From positions 1,594,261 through 1,658,260 of the forward strand of contig NZ_LT984895.1 of NCBI RefSeq assembly GCF_900258505.1: a DNA stretch of 64,000 nucleotides, read 5' to 3'. Below the pieces are notes generated by a model that was given only the letters and a program-made list of their open reading frames with translations, was not told where the DNA came from and did not search any database. This stretch comes from Brachybacterium timonense. GTDB taxonomy: Bacteria; Actinomycetota; Actinomycetes; Actinomycetales; Dermabacteraceae. The position numbers and the translations under genes are program-made. Positions 39,787-49,214 of this stretch are shown piece by piece; position 1 is the stretch's first letter; every line of letters starts with the position of its first letter.

Positions 39787-41166
39787 ATGGCGGTGTCACG
39801 GCGCACGCTGATGCGCACCCTAGGCGCGAGCGTGCTCGGCGCGAGCGCACTGAGCGCCTGCACTGGCCCGGGCGGAGGCCGCCGAGGCTTTCGCGGCAGG
39901 CGCCGCCGCACGACCACGAACCCGACCGCTGACGCCGTGTCCGAGCCGGATACGCCACTGGTGATCGGCTCCATCGGCAGCTCCTACGGCATCGCTGGAC
40001 GCTTCGAGGACCAGATCTCCACAGCGATCACCGAAGCATTGATAGACATCAACGCCCGTGACGGTGGACTGTTCGGTCACAAGGTCGAGGCCGTGGAGCG
40101 CCATGTGGTGAAAGAAGCCGGCTCGGACCTGACCACCGTGGTGGCGCGTCTCAAAGAGAGCGGCGTGACCGCGGTGATCACGTCACTGGACGACGAGACA
40201 CTCATCAGCGCCGTGCCGCAGTTCGTTGAGGCCGGGATCGCGATCATCGACGTGTTCTCCTCCGGCATGCAGGTCCGTGACCCGGAGGTGCAGCACGGAG
40301 GCATGCTGCTTCGGCTGTCCCCGAATGATCGCGCCATCGCGCAGCACTATGCGGAGGCTGCCTTCGGTAATGCCAGCGACAAGACGGGGGCACCCGGCTC
40401 GGTGGCTTTCGTCTCCGAAGACACTGCCCAGGGACGTAGCCTCAAGGAACAGCTCGAGCTGATCATCAACCCGCAAGCCGGGAAGATCGTGGCTGAGCAC
40501 TTCTATCCGATCGGGAGCTTCGGTGACCGTGCCGCTGTTGTGGGCAAGATCGTCAAAGCGAAGCCGTACCTGCTGGTCGTCAACGGCCCGTCGACCGATG
40601 CCGGCCCGTTGCTGTCGGACCTGTGGAAGGCCACGCTCGACGAGGGGCAGCGCCCCACCCTGGACATCCAGGTACGGGTGGGGCCAGCTGCTGTCATGGA
40701 CTTCAAGGACGATGCCCTGCAGGCGGACTGCCTGAGCCGCACTGTTGGCCAGCAGGGCGGCGGCAGCCTCAGTGACGAGCACGTGAACATGATGCTCAAC
40801 GTCTCCCCGAACTTCCTCACCGAGAGCTACGCGTATTCGCAGCAGGCGTATGACGCCGTGATGCTGTGCTGCATCGGCGCCTACAGCGCACTGTCGGTGA
40901 AGGGCAGCGACATCGCGAAAGCGATTCCCGCCGTACTGACCGGCTCCGAGGAGTGCTTCGACTACGCGGCGTGCCGCACGCTGATGCGGGACGGCCTTGC
41001 TGCCGGAGGCGAACGCGTCAGCGTGTCCTATGCCGGGCGCATGGGAGCCCTCGAACTCGGCACGGACGGCGACCCCGCGAAAGGCTCCCTGCGCGAGTAC
41101 ACATGGAGCGAGGCCAACGTGCTGCAGCCCCCGGACGCGACCAACTACGAGGTCACGCCTGGCTGA
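39787..41166 (+). CDS. Type I substrate-binding lipoprotein (Peripla_BP_6-like), no transporter partner
   Basis: 459-residue exported lipoprotein. The N terminus combines a twin-arginine-like motif (SRRTLMRTLGASVLGASALSAC) with a lipobox whose cysteine is residue 25; an Arg/Gly/Thr-rich linker follows. The rest has the bilobed amino-acid-binding-protein fold (PLVIGSIGSSYGIAGRFEDQI..., VTAVITSLDDETLISAVPQF, GSVAFVSEDTAQGRSLKEQL). No permease or ATPase genes adjoin it. It follows the ANTAR regulator by 55 bases in the same direction. The ligand is unknown. A solitary binding protein beside an ANTAR regulator recalls AmiC-AmiR, but this one is secreted. Confidence 0.85.
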   Translation: MAVSRRTLMRTLGASVLGASALSACTGPGGGRRGFRGRRRRTTTNPTADAVSEPDTPLVIGSIGSSYGIAGRFEDQISTAITEALIDINARDGGLFGHKVEAVERHVVKEAGSDLTTVVARLKESGVTAVITSLDDETLISAVPQFVEAGIAIIDVFSSGMQVRDPEVQHGGMLLRLSPNDRAIAQHYAEAAFGNASDKTGAPGSVAFVSEDTAQGRSLKEQLELIINPQAGKIVAEHFYPIGSFGDRAAVVGKIVKAKPYLLVVNGPSTDAGPLLSDLWKATLDEGQRPTLDIQVRVGPAAVMDFKDDALQADCLSRTVGQQGGGSLSDEHVNMMLNVSPNFLTESYAYSQQAYDAVMLCCIGAYSALSVKGSDIAKAIPAVLTGSEECFDYAACRTLMRDGLAAGGERVSVSYAGRMGALELGTDGDPAKGSLREYTWSEANVLQPPDATNYEVTPG

Positions 41167-41693
41167 GCTGCGTCCCCAGATGAAGGTGGTAGCAGCATCG
41201 TCGACACGGTGACGGTGCTCAGCAGCGCACCGGACTCTTCCGTGACCTCCACCAGGTAGGACGCGACGCGTCGGCCCAGATGCTGGGCACGTGCCCGCGC
41301 CAGGACGTCGCCGCTGCGCGCGGAGCGGTGATGCACGGCCGCTACCGACGTGCCGACCGCCTGTGCCCGCTCGCCGTAGATCTCGCGGGCGTGCACGATC
41401 GCCGCAAGGGAGGCGACCGACTCGGCCAGTGCGATCGTTGCACCGCCGTGCAGTAGACCGGCGGGCTGCGTGTTGCCCGTCACCGGCATGGTCATCTCCC
41501 CACCGTCGGCTCGTAGGCTCACCACCCGCATCCCGCAGCGTTCGAGCAGCGTGCCAGCGCAGATCGCCGCGAGCTGCTTCCGGTCCATGCCGGGGAACTC
41601 GGGTGCGTCGTCGGCCGCGGGCGTGGCGGTGAGAGCCGGGTGCGCGACATGCGGCTCACCGGTCATGTCGGGGTGATGGTGACGCTCAGGCAT
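41145..41693 (-). CDS. PaaI-family hot-dog thioesterase
   Basis: 182-residue acyl-CoA thioesterase of the PaaI/YdiI type. The hot-dog core contains the signature TQPAGLLHGGATIALAESVAS, followed by GTSVAAVHHRSARSGDVLARAR. The first 40 residues are a His/Pro/Ala-rich extension. Its natural substrate is unknown. The start at 41693 is preferred, with a GTG two codons upstream as alternative. It is divergent from polA and its 3' end overlaps the convergent lipoprotein gene by 22 bases. Confidence 0.85.
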   Translation of the reverse strand: MPERHHHPDMTGEPHVAHPALTATPAADDAPEFPGMDRKQLAAICAGTLLERCGMRVVSLRADGGEMTMPVTGNTQPAGLLHGGATIALAESVASLAAIVHAREIYGERAQAVGTSVAAVHHRSARSGDVLARARAQHLGRRVASYLVEVTEESGALLSTVTVSTMLLPPSSGDAAQPGVTS

Positions 41694-41772
41694 GGCCACA
41701 GCGTGCCACAGCGTGCCGCGGTGTCCGGACCAGGCAGCACGCGCGTCAGGGACGCGTGGCAGACTTCCCTCT

Positions 41773-44484
41773 ATGACTGCGAGCGATGTGGAGAAGACCC
41801 GTCTGTTGCTGATCGACGGTCACGCGATGGCCTTCCGTGCCTTCTTCGCGTTGCCCGCAGACGGCTTCAGCGACGGCCGCGGCCAGGCCACCAACGCCGT
41901 GTACGGCTTCACCCGCATGATCTTCACCGTGGTGGCCGCAGAACGCCCCACCCATGTCGCCGTCGCCTTCGACCTGCCCGGTGGCACCTTCCGTGACCGC
42001 ATCTACGACCAGTACAAGGGTGGACGCGAAGAGACCCCTCCCGCGTTCCACGGCCAGATCGGCCTCATCAAGACTGTGCTCGACGCCCTGGGCGTTGCCT
42101 GGTTCACGATGGAGGACTACGAAGCGGACGACATCATCGCCACTCTTGCCGCGCGCGCTGCCGCTGCGCAGCAGGAGGCGCTGATCGTCTCGAGCGACCG
42201 CGACGCGATCCAGCTGATCGGCGATCACGTCACCCTGCTGCAACCCGTCAAGGGCGTCAGCGAGATGCGCCGCATGGACGCTCCCGCCATCCAGGAGAAA
42301 TACGGCGTCACCCCTGTGCAGTACCCGGAGCTTGCCGCGCTTGTGGGGGAGAGCGCAGACAACCTCCCGGGTGTTCCCGGCGTCGGCCCGAAAACAGCCG
42401 CGAAGTGGATCGCCACGTATGGAGATCTCGACGGCGTCCTCGCCCACGCGGACGAGATCAAGGGCAAAGCCGGCCAATCGCTGCGCGACCATCGCGAGGC
42501 AGTGGTTCGAAACCGGCGCATGAACGCTGCTGTGATCGACCTCGATCTCCCCACGGACCCGAGCCGCTATGCGATCGGCGGCGGCGACCACGACGCGATG
42601 ACCGCAGCATTCGACGATCTCGCCTTCGGTCCGACGATCCGTCGGGACGCACCGGCCATCTTGTTCGCAGACACAGGTGAGAGCGAACAGCACACTGCGC
42701 TCACCGCTGCCGAGATCCACGCTGTCGATGATGCGGACCAGCTGCACGATGCGCTCGACGGCGCTGACCACCCTCTCGCCGTGGACGTCACTGAGGATGT
42801 GCGCGGCGGGGCGATGCTGGCATTGGCAGTGCCGGACCATGCGGCGTTCGTGCAGCTCTCGGACATGCCCGATGCGTTGCGGGGCGCACTGCGATCTGTT
42901 CTCGAGACGGCGCCGTCCATCCTGGTGGCCGACGCGCCTGCGGTGCGTCTTCTCCTCGAAGAGCATGGCATTGACCTGCCGTCCCATGCGCGCGACCTCT
43001 CTCTCGACGCCTTCGTGTTGCGCCCCGGCGCCCGCTCCTACGAGACCGAGGCGCTTGCCGCGGAGCATGCCGGCGTGAGTTTCCCGCCTCGACCTCGCAA
43101 ACCCGCTCAGCGCACGCTCGCGAAGGAAAGCGAGGAGGAGCGCAACGGACATATCGAGACGGTAGGGAAGAGGCTCGCCCAGGCGGCAGGCGCCTTGCAC
43201 ACGGTCGCAACACGTCTCTCCGAGGGACTTGCCGACGAGCCGTGGGCGCTCCAGCTGTTGGACCAGCTTGAACGGCCACTGCAGCGGAATCTGGAAACGC
43301 TGCACCGCCGCGGCATTGCCGTGGACCCGGAGCGACTCGCGCGCCTGGAAGCCGAGTTCGAAGGCTTCGTCGCGCAGGCGCGCAGCGAAGCCGGCGCGAT
43401 CGTGGGGGAGGACGTCAACCTCTCCTCGCCCAAGCAATTGCAGACACTGCTGTTCGACCGCCTGGGAATGCCGCATACGAAACGGATTGCCTCCGGCTAC
43501 TCCACGGACGCCGAGTCGCTGCAGGACCTGCAGGAGAAGTCCTCACCGGACTCGCCCGGCTTCGAGTTCCTCTCCTGGCTGCTGCGGTTCCGCGAGATGA
43601 ACAAGCTGCTCGGATATCTGGTGGGGCTGCGCGAGGCGGTACGCGGTTCTCGGATCCACACGACATTCCTGCAGACGGCCGCGGCCACGGGGCGACTGGC
43701 CTCCACGAACCCGAACCTGCAGAACATCCCGGTGCGCACCGACGAGGGTCGGCGCCTGCGCGAGGTGTTCGTGCCCGGCCGCGACTTTGCTTCGCTCATG
43801 ACTGCGGACTACTCCCAGATCGAGATGCGCATCATGGCGCACCTGTCGGAGGACGACGGGCTGATCACCGCCTTCAACTCGGGAGAGGATCTGCACCGGT
43901 TCGTCGCCTCTCGGGTCTTCGACGTTGCCCCCGAGGACGTTGACGGCGCGATGCGCTCGAAGACGAAGGCCGTCAGCTACGGACTGGCCTATGGGCTGAG
44001 CGCCTATGGCCTCTCGCGTCAGCTGCGCATCAGCCAGGCAGAAGCGACACAACTGCGCAACGGTTACTTCGAGCGCTTCGGTGGTGTTCGCGACTATCTG
44101 CGCTCGAGCGTGGAGACGGCACGCGAGCTCGGTTACACCCAGACCATCCTGGGTCGGCGCCGCTACCTGCCGGATCTGACCAGCGACAACCGTCAGCGTC
44201 GCGAGAACGCCGAGCGGATAGCGCTGAACTCGCCGATCCAGGGCAGTGCCGCGGACATCATCAAACTCGCGATGATGCGAGTCGAGCAGGGCATCGCCGA
44301 CGCGGGGCTGCGCTCGCGCGTGCTGCTCCAGGTGCACGACGAGCTGGTGCTCGAAGTCGCCGAGGGTGAGGAAGACGTCCTGCGGCAGGTCGTCACCGAC
44401 GGCATGAGCGGTGCCTACGAGCTGTCGGTTCCGCTCGAGGTGGGTGTGGGCATCGGCCCGGATTGGCTGGCTGCCGCGCACTGA
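41773..44484 (+). CDS. polA: DNA polymerase I
   Basis: 903-residue repair and Okazaki-fragment polymerase. The N-terminal 5' nuclease (residues 1-300) has LLIDGHAMAFRAFFAL, EADDIIATLA and the helix-hairpin-helix PGVPGVGPKTAAKW. The middle domain lacks a good DxE exonuclease motif (AVDVTEDV), so proofreading is probably lost, as in many actinobacteria. The polymerase domain has motif A TADYSQIEMRIMAH, motif B RSKTKAVSYGLAYGLS and motif C LLQVHDELVLEV. The ATG at 41773 starts MTASDVEKTRLLLIDGHA. Confidence 0.97.
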   Translation: MTASDVEKTRLLLIDGHAMAFRAFFALPADGFSDGRGQATNAVYGFTRMIFTVVAAERPTHVAVAFDLPGGTFRDRIYDQYKGGREETPPAFHGQIGLIKTVLDALGVAWFTMEDYEADDIIATLAARAAAAQQEALIVSSDRDAIQLIGDHVTLLQPVKGVSEMRRMDAPAIQEKYGVTPVQYPELAALVGESADNLPGVPGVGPKTAAKWIATYGDLDGVLAHADEIKGKAGQSLRDHREAVVRNRRMNAAVIDLDLPTDPSRYAIGGGDHDAMTAAFDDLAFGPTIRRDAPAILFADTGESEQHTALTAAEIHAVDDADQLHDALDGADHPLAVDVTEDVRGGAMLALAVPDHAAFVQLSDMPDALRGALRSVLETAPSILVADAPAVRLLLEEHGIDLPSHARDLSLDAFVLRPGARSYETEALAAEHAGVSFPPRPRKPAQRTLAKESEEERNGHIETVGKRLAQAAGALHTVATRLSEGLADEPWALQLLDQLERPLQRNLETLHRRGIAVDPERLARLEAEFEGFVAQARSEAGAIVGEDVNLSSPKQLQTLLFDRLGMPHTKRIASGYSTDAESLQDLQEKSSPDSPGFEFLSWLLRFREMNKLLGYLVGLREAVRGSRIHTTFLQTAAATGRLASTNPNLQNIPVRTDEGRRLREVFVPGRDFASLMTADYSQIEMRIMAHLSEDDGLITAFNSGEDLHRFVASRVFDVAPEDVDGAMRSKTKAVSYGLAYGLSAYGLSRQLRISQAEATQLRNGYFERFGGVRDYLRSSVETARELGYTQTILGRRRYLPDLTSDNRQRRENAERIALNSPIQGSAADIIKLAMMRVEQGIADAGLRSRVLLQVHDELVLEVAEGEEDVLRQVVTDGMSGAYELSVPLEVGVGIGPDWLAAAH

Positions 44485-44737
44485 CACCGTCGGCCGGAGC
44501 CGGGTGGGGGACGAAGCTCACACTCATGCGTCGGGAAGACTCAGGCATCGCACTATCGGGCGCCAGCGACGACTGGTAGGCTTTCGGAGGCCTGTGGGGC
44601 GCGTATGCCCTCCTGTGCTGATCTGATGCCCCGAGATATCTCGGGCATTGTGACCGGCATTGTGCAGGGAAGACGTTCCACCGGCTCGTTTGTCCCCTGT
44701 TCCTACGTGATCCTGTCCCGACGGAGTTCCCACTTTC
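44485..44737 (+). promoter_or_regulatory. rpsA promoter and leader region
   Basis: 253 bases with no gene. A candidate -10 TAGGCT lies at 44577-44582, which would give a leader of about 150 bases. The leader contains a 16-bp perfect palindrome, CCCGAGATATCTCGGG (44630-44645), and a short direct repeat GGCATTGTG. Autoregulation of ribosomal protein S1 through its leader is known in E. coli; whether this element serves that purpose is inference. Confidence 0.4.
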
Positions 44738-46219
44738 ATGACCGACACCACGACCCCCCAGATCGCCATCAACGACATCGGTGGCACCGATGACCTCATG
44801 GCCGCCATCGATTCGACCATCAAGTACTTCAACGATGGCGACATCGTCGAGGGCACCGTGGTGAAGGTTGATCACGATGAGGTTCTGCTCGACATCGGCT
44901 ACAAGACCGAGGGCGTCATCCCGTCCCGCGAGCTGTCCATCAAGCATGACGTTAACCCCGACGAGGTCGTCGAGGTCGGCCAGGAGATCGAGGCCCTGGT
45001 TCTCCAGAAGGAGGACAAGGAAGGCCGCCTGATTCTGTCCAAGAAGCGCGCCCAGTACGAGCGCGCCTGGGGCACGATCGAACAGATCAAGGAAGACGAG
45101 GGCGTCGTCACCGGTCACGTCATCGAAGTCGTCAAGGGCGGCCTGATCGTCGACATCGGCCTGCGTGGCTTCCTCCCCGCGTCGCTCGTGGAGATGCGCC
45201 GCGTGCGCGATCTGCAGCCGTACGTCGGCCAGGAGATCGAGGCCAAGATCATCGAGCTGGACAAGAACCGCAACAACGTGGTGCTGTCCCGCCGCGCCTA
45301 CCTGGAGGAGACCCAGTCCGCGGTCCGCTCCGACTTCCTGCAGACCCTGCAGAAGGGCCAGGTCCGCGAGGGCGTCGTGTCCTCCATCGTCAACTTCGGT
45401 GCCTTCGTCGACCTGGGCGGCGTGGACGGCCTCGTGCACGTCTCCGAGCTGTCCTGGAAGCACATCGATCACCCGAGCGAGGTCGTCGAGGTCGGCCAGC
45501 CGGTGCGTGTCGAGGTTCTCGACGTCGACATGGACCGTGAGCGCGTCTCGCTCTCGCTGAAGGCCACCCAGGAGGATCCGTGGCAGCTGTTCGCTCGGAC
45601 CCACGCGATCGGTGAGGTCGTGCCGGGCAAGGTCACCAAGCTCGTGCCGTTCGGCGCCTTCGTGCGCGTCGAGGACGGCATCGAGGGCCTCGTGCACATC
45701 TCCGAGCTCGCCCAGCGCCACGTTGACCTGCCCGAGCAGGTTGTTCAGGTGGACCAGGACGTGTTCGTCAAGGTCATCGACATCGACCTCGAGCGTCGCC
45801 GCATCTCGCTGTCCCTCAAGCAGGCCAACGAAGGTGTGGACCCGGAGGGCGACGATTCGACCTTCGATCCCGCGCTCTACGGCATGGCCGCCGAGTACGA
45901 CGCGAACGGCGAGTACAAGTACCCCGAAGGCTTCGACCCGGAGACCAACGAGTGGCTCGAGGGCTACGAGGCGCAGCGCGAGGAGTGGGAGGCGCAGTAC
46001 GCGGCCGCCTACGAGCGCTGGACTGCGCACAAGGCTCAGGTCGCGGAGGCCATCAAGGCCGACGAAGAGGCTCCCGCGTCCAGCGGTGCAGACCAGCAGG
46101 GCGGTGCGTCCCGCGGTGGATCCGCGCAGACCTCCTACCAGTCCTCCTCCTCGGACGAGGGCACCCTCGCGTCCGACGAGGCACTGGCTGCCCTGCGCGC
46201 GAAGCTCACCGGCAACTGA
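44738..46219 (+). CDS. rpsA: Ribosomal protein S1
   Basis: 493-residue RNA-binding 30S protein. Four S1 (OB-fold) repeats are visible, starting near DIVEGTVVKVDHDEVLLDIG, GVVTGHVIEVVKGGLIVDIG, VREGVVSSIVNFGAFVDLGG and VVPGKVTKLVPFGAFVRVED. The C terminus is acidic, then Ser/Gly-rich, as in mycobacteria. Ribosome site GGAG is weak and about a dozen bases from the ATG. A strong terminator follows. Confidence 0.97.
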   Translation: MTDTTTPQIAINDIGGTDDLMAAIDSTIKYFNDGDIVEGTVVKVDHDEVLLDIGYKTEGVIPSRELSIKHDVNPDEVVEVGQEIEALVLQKEDKEGRLILSKKRAQYERAWGTIEQIKEDEGVVTGHVIEVVKGGLIVDIGLRGFLPASLVEMRRVRDLQPYVGQEIEAKIIELDKNRNNVVLSRRAYLEETQSAVRSDFLQTLQKGQVREGVVSSIVNFGAFVDLGGVDGLVHVSELSWKHIDHPSEVVEVGQPVRVEVLDVDMDRERVSLSLKATQEDPWQLFARTHAIGEVVPGKVTKLVPFGAFVRVEDGIEGLVHISELAQRHVDLPEQVVQVDQDVFVKVIDIDLERRRISLSLKQANEGVDPEGDDSTFDPALYGMAAEYDANGEYKYPEGFDPETNEWLEGYEAQREEWEAQYAAAYERWTAHKAQVAEAIKADEEAPASSGADQQGGASRGGSAQTSYQSSSSDEGTLASDEALAALRAKLTGN

Positions 46220-46251
46220 TCGCATTCGCGCCCAGAGCGCGATGACTGTGC

Positions 46252-46288
46252 ACGGCGGGGCGTCACCTGTGAGGTGGCGCCCCGCCGT
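46252..46288 (+). terminator. rpsA terminator
   Basis: 17-bp stem with one G-U pair (ACGGCGGGGCGTCACCT and AGGTGGCGCCCCGCCGT) and a 3-base loop, 33 bases after the rpsA stop. Confidence 0.8.
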
Positions 46289-46361
46289 CGTGCTCCGTAC
46301 TCACGCTCCCGCCTGACGGACGGACAGCCGCTCACCGAGCACCCATGGAAGAATGACGCGC

Positions 46362-47582
46362 ATGTTGCGATGGCTCACGGCCGGCGAATCTCACGGCCCG
46401 TCCCTGATCTCCCTGCTTGATGGCGTACCTGCCGGTCTGGAGCTGACCACCGAGACACTCGCGAATCGTCTCGCACGTCGACGGCTCGGCCACGGGCGCG
46501 GCGCCCGCCAGGCCTTCGAGAAGGACGCTGTACGGGTGCTGTCCGGGCTGCGTCACGGGCGCACGATGGGCTCGCCCGTCGCCGTGGAGATCGGTAACAC
46601 GGAGTGGCCCAAATGGGAGAAGGTCATGTCCGCCGACCCGGTGGATCCCGCGGACCTGCTCGTCGACGCCGGCACCGGTGATGAGCGCGAGATCGCCCGC
46701 AACCGTCCGCTGACCCGTCCCCGGCCCGGGCATGCAGACCTCGCCGGAATGCTGAAGTACGGCCACGATGAGGCCCGCCCGATCCTCGAGCGCGCCTCGG
46801 CGCGCGAGACCGCTGCCCGTGTGGTCGCCGGAGCTGTTGCGGCGGAGCTGCTCGAACAGGCCGCTGGGATCCGGCTCGTCTCACACACCCTGCGTGTCGG
46901 ATCAGTGGCCGTGCCCGAGGACGCCCCGCTTCCCGGGCCCGAAGACTGTGCGGTGCTGGATGCTGATCCGCTGCGCTGCTTCCACGCGGAGACATCATCG
47001 GCGATGGTCGCAGAGGTCGACGCAGCCAAGAAGGACGGCGACACACTCGGTGGCGTTGTCGAGGTCCTCGCCTATGACGTTCCCGTGGGACTGGGCTCGC
47101 ACACCCAGTGGGACCGGCGGCTCGACGGGCGCCTCGCCCAGGCCGTCATGTCCATCCAGGCGATGAAGGGTGTGGAGATCGGCGATGGCTTCGCGACAGC
47201 TGCCCGACGCGGATCGGTCGCACACGACGAGATCGTGCCCGGCGACGGGCCGGGGGGCACTGCCCGTGCCGCCAACCGCGCTGGTGGCCTCGAAGGCGGC
47301 ATCAGCAACGGTCAGGTGATCCGGGTGCGCGGCGCCCTGAAACCGATCTCCACGGTGCCACGGGCGCTGCGCACCGTCGACGTCGGCACCGGTGAGGCAG
47401 CCACTGCGAACCACCAGCGCTCGGACGTCTGCGCTGTGGCGCCCGCGGCTGTGATCACCGAGGCGATGATTGCCCTCACGCTTGCCACCGCACTGCTAGA
47501 GAAAGCTGGTGGTGACAGCGTCGAGGAGATCCGAGCCCACCTGCGGGCCACCCACACGCTGCAGCGTGGAGACACCGCGTGA
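46362..47582 (+). CDS. aroC: Chorismate synthase
   Basis: Makes chorismate from EPSP with reduced FMN. 406 residues with [38 protein letters not shown] and the C-terminal [20 protein letters not shown]. The ATG at 46362 matches the usual family start; an ATG three codons earlier is possible. aroK follows with an overlap. Confidence 0.97.
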   Translation: MLRWLTAGESHGPSLISLLDGVPAGLELTTETLANRLARRRLGHGRGARQAFEKDAVRVLSGLRHGRTMGSPVAVEIGNTEWPKWEKVMSADPVDPADLLVDAGTGDEREIARNRPLTRPRPGHADLAGMLKYGHDEARPILERASARETAARVVAGAVAAELLEQAAGIRLVSHTLRVGSVAVPEDAPLPGPEDCAVLDADPLRCFHAETSSAMVAEVDAAKKDGDTLGGVVEVLAYDVPVGLGSHTQWDRRLDGRLAQAVMSIQAMKGVEIGDGFATAARRGSVAHDEIVPGDGPGGTARAANRAGGLEGGISNGQVIRVRGALKPISTVPRALRTVDVGTGEAATANHQRSDVCAVAPAAVITEAMIALTLATALLEKAGGDSVEEIRAHLRATHTLQRGDTA

Positions 47583-48130
47583 ACGGTCCAGAAGGGTCCG
47601 CCGACGCGCTCTCAACCGGCCCGACGGTGATCCTGATCGGCCCCATGGCGGTCGGGAAGTCGACGGTCGGGCGGGAGCTGGCACGGCAACGCCAGGAGCC
47701 GTTTGCTGATCTTGACATCCTGATCGCCGAGGAGGCCGGGCGCAGCATCCCCGAAATCTTCGCCATCGACGGCGAAGAGTTCTTCCGCGCCCTGGAAGCC
47801 AGGGTCCTGAAGCAGGCGCTCGAGGACCACTGCGGTGTTCTCGCCCTGGGCGGGGGCGCCCCGCTACGGGCCGAATCCGCCGCTCGACTCCGCGGCCGAC
47901 CCGTCGTCCTCATGGAGGTGGAGGAAGACACCGTCGTCGAACGAATCCAGCGGTCGACGGATCGCCCCATGCTCAACGGTCCCGATGCGCTGGCCAGATG
48001 GCGGGAAATTACCGCCGCCCGCATGCCCGTCTACCGCGAGCTGGCCCGGTGGACAGTGCGCTCTGGCCGAGACTCAATTCCCACCGTTGCACGCCGCATC
48101 CACGAGCTTGTCCGGGAGGACACTGCATGA
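47579..48130 (+). CDS. aroK: Shikimate kinase
   Basis: Shikimate + ATP to shikimate 3-phosphate. 183 residues with P-loop G21-PMAVGKST29, the shikimate-binding [16 protein letters not shown] and ALGGGAPL. The GTG overlaps the aroC stop and the stop overlaps aroB, so translation is coupled. Confidence 0.96.
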   Translation: MNGPEGSADALSTGPTVILIGPMAVGKSTVGRELARQRQEPFADLDILIAEEAGRSIPEIFAIDGEEFFRALEARVLKQALEDHCGVLALGGGAPLRAESAARLRGRPVVLMEVEEDTVVERIQRSTDRPMLNGPDALARWREITAARMPVYRELARWTVRSGRDSIPTVARRIHELVREDTA

Positions 48131-49212
48131 CCACGACCATCCCCGTCACCACACCCGATGGCGGCTATGACGTCATCATGGGGCGCGGCCTGCTCGCCGA
48201 TCTGCACACACGTGTGCCCGAGCGCGCCCGTCGCGTCGTCATTGTGCACCAGCCCACCCTGCGTGAGATCGCCGATGACCTGCGTGAGAGCATCGCCGGA
48301 ACCAGTCGGGACGTCTTCCTTGCCGAGGTCCCCGACGGCGAGGAAGCCAAGACCGCTCAGGTCGCCGGCTTCCTCTGGACCGTCTGTGGACAGGCTGGCC
48401 TTGGCCGTCACGACCTTGTCATCGGATTGGGCGGAGGCGCCGCCACGGATCTCGCTGGTTTCGTCGCCGCGACCTGGCTGCGCGGGATCGACGTATTGCA
48501 GGTGCCCACCACCGTCGCCGCAATGGTCGATGCGGCCGTCGGCGGCAAGACGGGCATCAATACGTCCGAGGGAAAGAATCTCGTCGGCTCCTTCCACCCG
48601 CCGATCGCGGTGCTCTCTGACCTCGACGTGCTTGCCGGGCTCGGTGCCCATGATGTCGCCGCCGGGCTCGCCGAAGCAGTCAAGGCAGGGTTCATCGCCG
48701 ACGAACGGATCCTTGAGATCGTCGAAGCCGATCCGAAGGGTGCCCTTGACACCAGCAGCGCGGCGTTCACGGAGATCGTTGAACGTGCCGTCACTGTGAA
48801 GGCCACAGTCGTATCCGCCGATCTCACGGAGGCGGGAGAGCGAGAGATCCTCAACTACGGCCACACTCTCGCACACGCGATCGAACGCAACGAGCGCTAT
48901 CAGTGGCGCCATGGAGCTGCTGTCGCGGTCGGCATGATGTTCGCTGCGGAACTCTCTCACCTAGCCGGGAAGCTCACGGAGAATGACGTCGACCGACACC
49001 GTGCGGTCATATCCTCGCTGGGACTGCCCGTGAGCTACCGGGGTCGGCAGTGGCCCAAGCTCGAAGAGGCCATGAAGCGTGACAAGAAGTCTCGCGCTGG
49101 GCTTCTACGCTTCGTCGTGCTGGACCGGATCGGTGTTCCCTCCCGCCTGGAGGGTCCGGACCCGGCGCTGCTGCTGTCGGCGTACGCCGCGATCACGGCG
49201 GACGAGGACTGA
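48127..49212 (+). CDS. aroB: 3-dehydroquinate synthase
   Basis: Second step of the shikimate pathway (DAHP to dehydroquinate), NAD- and metal-dependent. 361 residues with LGGGAATDLAGFVAATWLRG, VPTTVAAMVDAAVGGKTGIN, the zinc-binding residues in HDVAAGLAEAVKAGF and EILNYGHTLAHAIE. It is followed two bases later by aroD. Confidence 0.97.
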   Translation: MTTTIPVTTPDGGYDVIMGRGLLADLHTRVPERARRVVIVHQPTLREIADDLRESIAGTSRDVFLAEVPDGEEAKTAQVAGFLWTVCGQAGLGRHDLVIGLGGGAATDLAGFVAATWLRGIDVLQVPTTVAAMVDAAVGGKTGINTSEGKNLVGSFHPPIAVLSDLDVLAGLGAHDVAAGLAEAVKAGFIADERILEIVEADPKGALDTSSAAFTEIVERAVTVKATVVSADLTEAGEREILNYGHTLAHAIERNERYQWRHGAAVAVGMMFAAELSHLAGKLTENDVDRHRAVISSLGLPVSYRGRQWPKLEEAMKRDKKSRAGLLRFVVLDRIGVPSRLEGPDPALLLSAYAAITADED

Positions 49213-49214
49213 TC

